From NCBI RefSeq assembly GCF_005281345.1, contig NZ_SZXJ01000038.1, positions 47,565-111,564 on the forward strand: DNA of 64,000 nt. The letters run 5' to 3'. The position numbers and the translations under genes are program-made. The DNA comes from Citrobacter sp. wls619. Lineage in GTDB: Bacteria; Pseudomonadota; Gammaproteobacteria; Enterobacterales; Enterobacteriaceae. The stretch's first letter is position 1, and each line of letters starts with the position of its first letter. The notes under the pieces were generated by a model. It saw nothing but the letters and a program-made list of their open reading frames with translations. It was not told the DNA's origin and did not search any database. Positions 53,624 to 64,000 of the stretch are shown piece by piece.

Positions 53624-59146
<5,523 letters not shown>

Positions 59147-59163
59147 AATCGTCTTCCTTTTTT

Positions 59164-59232
59164 TGCCGGATGGCACGTTGTTTATCCGGCCTACGGGTCT
59201 TGTAGGCCCGGCAAGCGAAGCGCCACCGGGCA
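59164..59232. repeat. REP/BIME element between hisG and hisD
   Basis: The 98-base gap holds two REP-like units: GCCGGAT...ATCCGGC, then GTAGGCCCGGC with a CGCCACCGGGCA partner. The same location in Salmonella and E. coli is a classic REP site, thought to affect mRNA stability in the his operon. Confidence 0.85.
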
Positions 59233-59244
59233 GCATAAGTGGAA

Positions 59245-60144
59245 TTACTCCATCATCTTCTCAATAGGCAGCACCAGGATGGAGCTGGCGCCAAGCGCTT
59301 TCAGTTTTTCCATCGTTTCCCAGAACAGGGTTTCGCTGCTAACCATGTGCATTGCCACGCGCTGCTGATCGCCGGCCAGTGGCAAAATCGTTGGGCGTTC
59401 AGCGCCTGGCAGCAAGGCGATAACGTCGTCCAGACGTTCACTTGGCGCGTGCATCATGATGTATTTAGATTCGCGAGCCTGAATAACCCCCTGAATACGA
59501 GTCAGCAGCTTATCAATCAGTTGTTGCTTAGCATCGGCCATTTCTCCGTCGCGCTGAATCAGACAGGCTTTGGAGCGGTAAATGACTTCCACTTCACGCA
59601 GGCCGTTGGCTTCAAGCGTTGCACCGGTGGAGACCAGATCGCAGATTGCATCTGCAAGTCCCGCACGGGGAGCAACTTCGACAGACCCATTTAACAAACA
59701 GGATTTGAACGAAACCCCTTTCTGGTCGAGATAGCGTTTGAGCAGGTGCGGATAAGAGGTGGCGATACGTTTGCCATTCAGTGCAGACGGACCGTCCCAG
59801 GCTTCGTCTACCGGGGTCGCCAGCGAAAGACGACAGCCGCCGAAGTCCAGACGACGTAACGTAAAGTAACGAGGATCTTCACCCTGTGCCCGGCGGTTGA
59901 GCAGTTCTTCTTCCAGCACGTTTTCACCGATGATGCCGAGATCAACGACGCCATCCATGACCAGACCCGGGATATCGTCATCGCGTACGCGGAGAATATC
60001 GATAGGCATATTTTCTGCCATCGCAATCAGACGCTGGGTGTGAAGATTAATTTTAATGCCACAGCGGGCCAGCAATTCGCGTGAGTCATCGCTTAAACGG
60101 CCTGATTTCTGCATAGCTATGCGCAAGCGGGTGTTGTCTAACAT
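59245..60144 (-). CDS. hisG: HisG, ATP phosphoribosyltransferase (long form)
   Basis: HisG makes phosphoribosyl-ATP from ATP and PRPP, the first and feedback-inhibited step of histidine synthesis. The 299-residue long form begins [20 protein letters not shown]. The PRPP-binding signature [19 protein letters not shown] is near residues 168-187, and the C-terminal ACT-like regulatory domain (about 225-299) binds histidine. It is the first structural gene after the attenuator. Confidence 0.97.
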   Translation of the reverse strand: MLDNTRLRIAMQKSGRLSDDSRELLARCGIKINLHTQRLIAMAENMPIDILRVRDDDIPGLVMDGVVDLGIIGENVLEEELLNRRAQGEDPRYFTLRRLDFGGCRLSLATPVDEAWDGPSALNGKRIATSYPHLLKRYLDQKGVSFKSCLLNGSVEVAPRAGLADAICDLVSTGATLEANGLREVEVIYRSKACLIQRDGEMADAKQQLIDKLLTRIQGVIQARESKYIMMHAPSERLDDVIALLPGAERPTILPLAGDQQRVAMHMVSSETLFWETMEKLKALGASSILVLPIEKMME

Positions 60145-60189
60145 TCTCTATTCCTCGTTATCCTGTCTGAATCGGTTTGGGTCACGCAC

Positions 60190-60224
60190 AAAAAAAAGCC
60201 CCCGGAAGAAATCTTCCGGGGGCT
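60190..60224 (-). terminator. his operon attenuator terminator
   Basis: On the minus strand, AGCCCCCGGAAG pairs with CTTCCGGGGGCT around a short loop and is followed by a run of T. It lies between hisL and hisG and acts as the classical attenuator: stalling of ribosomes at the leader His codons would prevent it from forming. Confidence 0.95.
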
Positions 60225-60287
60225 TTCTCATACGCTCATGCACCGCTGGAAGATTTAAATGTCTCCCAGCACACATCGCCTGAAAGA

Positions 60288-60335
60288 CTAGTCAGGATGA
60301 TGGTGATGATGGTGATTAAATTGAGCGCGTGTCAT
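60288..60335 (-). CDS. hisL: HisL, his operon leader peptide
   Basis: The 15-residue peptide is MTRAQFNHHHHHHPD, with six consecutive His codons. E. coli and Salmonella HisL have 16 residues with seven His, as I recall. The peptide senses charged tRNA-His and controls the attenuator downstream. Confidence 0.95.
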   Translation of the reverse strand: MTRAQFNHHHHHHPD

Positions 60336-60374
60336 AAATTTTCTCGATGAATGCTTATTCATTTGATGTCTTTT

Positions 60375-60404
60375 AACCTAAACCACTTTAGCCACGGAAA
60401 GCAA
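60375..60404 (-). promoter_or_regulatory. his operon promoter
   Basis: On the minus strand, -35 TTGCTT (60399-60404) is 18 bases from -10 TAGGTT (60375-60380), about 40 bases before hisL. The arrangement matches the E. coli his promoter. Confidence 0.75.
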
Positions 60405-60509
60405 GGGCTTTTTTTGATCATTAATTCATTTCATATTGATACTATGAATTGTCAGCCACCGTGGGCTGGCGTAGCCTTGGGTTATAGGCCAAAAGTCAGG
60501 AGAAAAGGC

Positions 60510-61334
60510 ATGAAAAAGGTCGCAATTGTCGGATTAGGTTGGTTAGGCATGCCGTTAGCCATGTCTCTGGCAGCCAGGGGCTGGCAGGTTACCGGCAGCA
60601 AAACCACATTGGATGGGGTGGAAGCGGCCCGAATGAGCGGTATTGAAAGCTACTCGCTGCGCCTGGAGCCTGAACTGGTCTGTGAACCTGACGATCTCGA
60701 TGCGCTAATGGATGTGGATGCGCTGGTCATCACCCTACCTGCACGCCGTAGTGGCCCGGGTGAGACGTTTTATTTGCAGGCAATGCAGGAACTGGTCGAC
60801 AGTGCGCTGGCGTATCGTATTCCACGGATTATTTTTACCAGCTCTACCTCGGTTTATGGTGATGTGCAGGGGACAGTGAAAGAGGGCACACCACGCAATC
60901 CGGTCACGGCAAGTGGTCGTGTCCTGAAAGAACTCGAAGACTGGCTGCACAATTTGCCGGGAACGTCGGTAGATATTCTGCGCCTGGCAGGCCTGGTGGG
61001 ACCGGGCAGACATCCCGGTCGCTTTTTTGCGGGTAAAACTGCACCTGATGGGCAGCATGGCGTCAATCTGGTGCATCTGGATGACGTGGTTTCTGCTATC
61101 ACGTTGCTGCTACAAGCGCCTAAAGGGGGACACATCTATAATATATGTGCGCCTATGCATCCGGCGCGCAATGTGTTCTACCCTCAGATGGCACGTCTGT
61201 TGGGGATGGAACCACCGGATTTCCGGGACGGAGTGGATAACGGTAAAGGTAAAGTCATTGATGGCAACCGAATTTGTAATGAGCTTGGATTTGAGTACCA
61301 GTATCCCGATCCGCTGGTGATGCCGATGGAGTGA
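60510..61334 (+). CDS. yeeZ: YeeZ, NAD(P)-binding epimerase/dehydratase-like protein
   Basis: YeeZ is a 274-residue Rossmann-fold protein from ATG 60510 (MKKVAIVGLGWLGMPLA), with AGAAAAGG upstream. It belongs to the extended SDR superfamily; the FTSSTSVYGD segment is present, but a clear YxxxK is not evident. The function is unknown. It lies between the his operon and yeeY; E. coli has yefM-yoeB in the gap before it, and those are absent. yeeY follows after 41 bases. Confidence 0.9.
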   Translation: MKKVAIVGLGWLGMPLAMSLAARGWQVTGSKTTLDGVEAARMSGIESYSLRLEPELVCEPDDLDALMDVDALVITLPARRSGPGETFYLQAMQELVDSALAYRIPRIIFTSSTSVYGDVQGTVKEGTPRNPVTASGRVLKELEDWLHNLPGTSVDILRLAGLVGPGRHPGRFFAGKTAPDGQHGVNLVHLDDVVSAITLLLQAPKGGHIYNICAPMHPARNVFYPQMARLLGMEPPDFRDGVDNGKGKVIDGNRICNELGFEYQYPDPLVMPME

Positions 61335-61375
61335 CAGATCAGCAGAGTGTCGCTGTATACCGCCAGGGGGCGAGT

Positions 61376-62305
61376 ATGAAACCACTGCTGGATGTTCTGA
61401 TCATTCTTGATGCGTTAGAGAAAGAGGGGAGTTTCGCGGCGGCGTCCGCAAAATTGTTTAAGACGCCGTCAGCGCTGAGTTATACCGTCCACAAACTGGA
61501 AAGCGATCTCAATATTCAGTTGTTGGATCGTAGTGGACACCGGGCCAAATTTACCCGTACCGGACAGATGCTGCTGGAAAAGGGACGCGAGGTATTACAT
61601 ACCGTGCGCGAACTTGAAAAGCAGGCCATCAAACTGCATGAAGGCTGGGAGAATGAACTGGTTATCGGCGTAGACGATACCTTTCCCTTTTCGCTTCTTG
61701 CCCCGCTCATCGAAGCTTTCTATCAACACCACAGCGTGACGCGTCTTAAATTTATCAATGGTGTACTGGGCGGCTCCTGGGATGCCCTGATTCAGGGCCG
61801 GGCCGATATCATTGTGGGTGCCATGCGTGACCCACCCACAGCGAGTGACTTTGGTTTTGCGCGTCTGGGTGTGCTTGAACAGGCTTTTGTTGTTGCCCCC
61901 CATCATCCATTGGCGCAGGAGCCGGAACCGTTGAGTCGCCGGACGATCAAACGTTTTCGCGCCATTGTGGTCGGCGATAATGTGCATCCCGCGAACGTAT
62001 CGGCTTCTCAGCTTCTTGACGATCAGGAAGCCATCACCGTTTTTGACTTCAAAACCAAACTGGAACTGCAGATAAGTGGCCTGGGATGTGGTTATATTCC
62101 GCGCTATCTGGCACAACGATTTCTGGACAGCGGGGCCCTGATTGAGAAGAAAGTTGTCGCGCAAATTTTGTTTGAACCCGTGTGGATTGGCTGGAACGAG
62201 CAGACCGCGGGATTAGCCAGTGCATGGTGGCGGGATGAAATTTTAGCAAATAGTGCTATCGCGGGGGTCTATGTAAAAACGGTTGTCGATAAATCAATCA
62301 GTTAG
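61376..62305 (+). CDS. yeeY: YeeY, LysR-type transcriptional regulator
   Basis: YeeY has 309 residues from ATG 61376 (MKPLLDVLIILDALEKEGSF), chosen for the strong CAGGGGG site and the E. coli length. The N-terminal winged helix-turn-helix (AAASAKLFKTPSALSYTVHKL, about residues 18-38) and the substrate-binding domain (about 90-300) are typical. The target is not established. It is next to plaP on the same strand, with a 269-base gap. Confidence 0.92.
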   Translation: MKPLLDVLIILDALEKEGSFAAASAKLFKTPSALSYTVHKLESDLNIQLLDRSGHRAKFTRTGQMLLEKGREVLHTVRELEKQAIKLHEGWENELVIGVDDTFPFSLLAPLIEAFYQHHSVTRLKFINGVLGGSWDALIQGRADIIVGAMRDPPTASDFGFARLGVLEQAFVVAPHHPLAQEPEPLSRRTIKRFRAIVVGDNVHPANVSASQLLDDQEAITVFDFKTKLELQISGLGCGYIPRYLAQRFLDSGALIEKKVVAQILFEPVWIGWNEQTAGLASAWWRDEILANSAIAGVYVKTVVDKSIS

Positions 62306-62338
62306 GAAAAAATATTTTTTGACGAGGCTCTCATTCTC

Positions 62339-62368
62339 TTGTCATTTCGCCCTAATTTAGGGCACAAT
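62339..62368 (+). promoter_or_regulatory. possible promoter upstream of plaP
   Basis: TTGTCA (62339-62344) and CACAAT (62363-62368) are 18 bases apart. A start near 62375 would give a leader of about 200 bases before plaP. Confidence 0.42.
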
Positions 62369-62392
62369 GCGCCGCTTGCAAAAAATGAGATT

Positions 62393-62427
62393 AACCGACG
62401 TTTTAATACGCGTCGGTTATTTTTTTG
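62393..62427 (+). terminator. terminator-like hairpin in the yeeY-plaP gap, possible plaP attenuator
   Basis: AACCGACG and CGTCGGTT form a perfect eight-base-pair stem around TTTTAATACG, followed by a run of nine T interrupted at the start by one A. It is a good intrinsic terminator. It either ends the yeeY message or, if the promoter at 62339-62368 is used, attenuates plaP. Confidence 0.75.
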
Positions 62428-62574
62428 CATCAAACCAATCATTCATAAAAGAGGCCGGGCTTCGTACCGGATAGATACTTACTTAAAAATCGACAGTTGT
62501 TGTCGCTGAGGATTAACAAAAAATGGGGCAATTTTTTGCTTACGCGACGGTTTCCGCCGTAATGGAGGATAACC

Positions 62575-63936
62575 ATGTCGCATAACGCTACTCCAAACAC
62601 CTCTCGCGTGGAATTACGTAAAACGCTTACGCTGGTTCCGGTTGTCATGATGGGCCTTGCCTATATGCAGCCGATGACGCTGTTCGATACATTCGGTATC
62701 GTATCAGGAATGACCGATGGTCACGTCCCGACAGCTTACGCCTTTGCACTGATCGCCATCCTTTTTACCGCACTGAGCTACGGTAAACTGGTGCGTCGCT
62801 ATCCGTCTGCAGGCTCTGCCTACACTTACGCCCAGAAATCCATTAGCCCGACCGTTGGCTTTATGGTGGGTTGGTCATCACTGCTGGACTACCTGTTCGC
62901 ACCGATGATCAACATTCTGTTGGCGAAAATCTATTTTGAAGCGCTGGTGCCGTCGATACCGTCATGGATTTTCGTGGTAGCACTGGTGGCCTTTATGACT
63001 GCTTTTAACCTGCGCAGCCTCAAATCTGTCGCGAACTTCAACACCGTGATCGTGCTGTTGCAGGTCGTGTTGATTGCGGTGATCCTCGGCATGGTCGTTT
63101 ATGGCGTGTTCGAAGGGGAAGGTGCGGGTACGCTGGTGAGCAGCCGTCCGTTCTGGTCAGGTGATGCGCACGTGATTCCAATGATCACGGGGGCCACTAT
63201 CCTGTGCTTCTCGTTCACTGGTTTCGACGGTATCAGCAACCTCTCTGAAGAGACCAAGGATGCTGAGCGTGTGATCCCGCGTGCAATTTTCCTGACCGCG
63301 CTGATCGGTGGCCTGATCTTTATTGTCTCCACCTATCTGTTGCAGCTGTACTTCCCGGACATCTCTCGCTTCAAGGACCCGGATGCTTCACAGCCTGAAA
63401 TTATGCTGTACGTAGCCGGTAAGTTCTTCCAGGTTGGCGCGCTGATTTTCTCCACCATTACCGTATTGGCATCCGGGATGGCGGCGCATGCAGGCGTAGC
63501 GCGTCTGATGTACGTGATGGGGCGTGACGGTGTATTCCCGAAAAGTTTCTTCGGTTATGTACACCCGAAATGGCGTACTCCGTCCATGAACATCATCCTG
63601 GTTGGCGCGATTGCCCTGCTGGCAATCAACTTCGACCTGGTTATGGCGACGGCGCTGATTAACTTTGGTGCGCTGGTGGCGTTTACCTTCGTTAACCTGT
63701 CGGTAATCTCCCAGTTCTGGATCCGTGAGAAGCGTAACAAGACGCTGAAAGACCACTTCCAGTATCTGTTCCTGCCGATGTGCGGTGCGCTGACCGTGGG
63801 TGCGCTGTGGGTGAACCTGGAAGAGAGCTCTATGGTTCTGGGGCTGATCTGGGCTGGTATTGGCCTGATCTACCTGGCTTGTGTGACCAAGAGTTTCCGC
63901 AACCCGGTACCGCAGTACGATGAAGATATCGCGTAA
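62575..63936 (+). CDS. plaP: PlaP (YeeF), putrescine importer of the APC superfamily
   Basis: PlaP is a low-affinity putrescine:proton symporter in E. coli, linked to surface motility. The 453-residue protein has 12 predicted membrane helices and begins [20 protein letters not shown]. The APC signatures [19 protein letters not shown] and [16 protein letters not shown] are present. A strong ATGGAGGAT site precedes the ATG. The natural terminator after the stop appears interrupted by an insertion element at the window edge. Confidence 0.95.
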   Translation: MSHNATPNTSRVELRKTLTLVPVVMMGLAYMQPMTLFDTFGIVSGMTDGHVPTAYAFALIAILFTALSYGKLVRRYPSAGSAYTYAQKSISPTVGFMVGWSSLLDYLFAPMINILLAKIYFEALVPSIPSWIFVVALVAFMTAFNLRSLKSVANFNTVIVLLQVVLIAVILGMVVYGVFEGEGAGTLVSSRPFWSGDAHVIPMITGATILCFSFTGFDGISNLSEETKDAERVIPRAIFLTALIGGLIFIVSTYLLQLYFPDISRFKDPDASQPEIMLYVAGKFFQVGALIFSTITVLASGMAAHAGVARLMYVMGRDGVFPKSFFGYVHPKWRTPSMNIILVGAIALLAINFDLVMATALINFGALVAFTFVNLSVISQFWIREKRNKTLKDHFQYLFLPMCGALTVGALWVNLEESSMVLGLIWAGIGLIYLACVTKSFRNPVPQYDEDIA

Positions 63937-63972
63937 TAATCTAATCTGACATCGAAAAACCGGAGACATTGT

Positions 63973-64000
63973 TGAACTGACCCCATAATGTTGGACAGTT
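63973..64000. mobile_element. probable terminal inverted repeat of an IS3-family (IS150-group) element, cut by window edge
   Basis: The last 28 bases begin TGAACTGACCCC and end TTGGACAGTT, resembling ends of IS150-group elements (TG start, GACCCC, GTTGGACAG) as I remember them. The sequence before it, AAAAACCGGAG, looks like one arm of a terminator whose partner is not seen, as expected if an element had landed in the loop. Only the end is visible, so no transposase or target duplication can be checked. Confidence 0.5.

Noticed and set aside
60290..60335. Histidine-codon run read as a simple-sequence repeat
   Set aside because: The CAC/CAT run is explained by the hisL leader peptide upstream of an intact attenuator.

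Overview
The window is a chromosomal segment from an enteric bacterium close to Escherichia, Salmonella and Citrobacter. A Citrobacter-like species is my inference: almost every protein resembles its E. coli K-12 counterpart in sequence and length as I remember them, but several E. coli genes expected here are absent (yegP, yegI-yegL, wcaB, wzzB, yefM-yoeB). The genes are intact apart from a wcaB scar and trhP, which is cut by the window edge. No tRNA, rRNA or CRISPR array was seen.

Positions 1-12136 hold the 5' part of trhP (yegQ) and the envelope-stress and multidrug-efflux operon mdtA-mdtB-mdtC-mdtD-baeS-baeR, all on the minus strand. Upstream of mdtA lies one ibs/sib type I toxin-antitoxin pair. 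Positions 12575-23367 are conserved housekeeping genes: yegD (Hsp70-like), alkA (DNA repair), dgcE (yegE, c-di-GMP synthesis), udk and dcd (pyrimidine metabolism), asmA and yegH.

Positions 23368-46086 are the colanic acid (M-antigen) operon, wza to wcaM, preceded by a JUMPstart/ops element. It holds export and kinase genes (wza, wzb, wzc), glycosyltransferases, GDP-fucose supply genes (cpsB, cpsG, gmd, fcl), the initiating transferase wcaJ, the flippase wzxC and a polymerase (wcaD). The acetyltransferase gene wcaB is missing. A 12-codon reading frame occupies its place and looks like an internal-deletion scar.

Positions 46252-52965 are the usual O-antigen site between galF and gnd/ugd. It has its own JUMPstart but only two AT-rich genes: a GalE-family epimerase with Ser at position 299, predicted to make UDP-GalNAc, and a PglA/WbnH-like GT4 glycosyltransferase. 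There is no wzx, wzy, ABC exporter or rml/man sugar pathway, and wzzB is absent between ugd and hisI. This minimal O-locus is the most unusual part of the window.

Positions 53012-60404 are the complete histidine operon hisGDCBHAFI on the minus strand, with promoter, leader peptide (six His codons) and attenuator. Then come yeeZ, yeeY (LysR) and plaP (putrescine importer), the last with a terminator-like hairpin in its leader. The final 28 bases look like the terminal inverted repeat of an IS3-family (IS150-group) element inserted in the plaP terminator.
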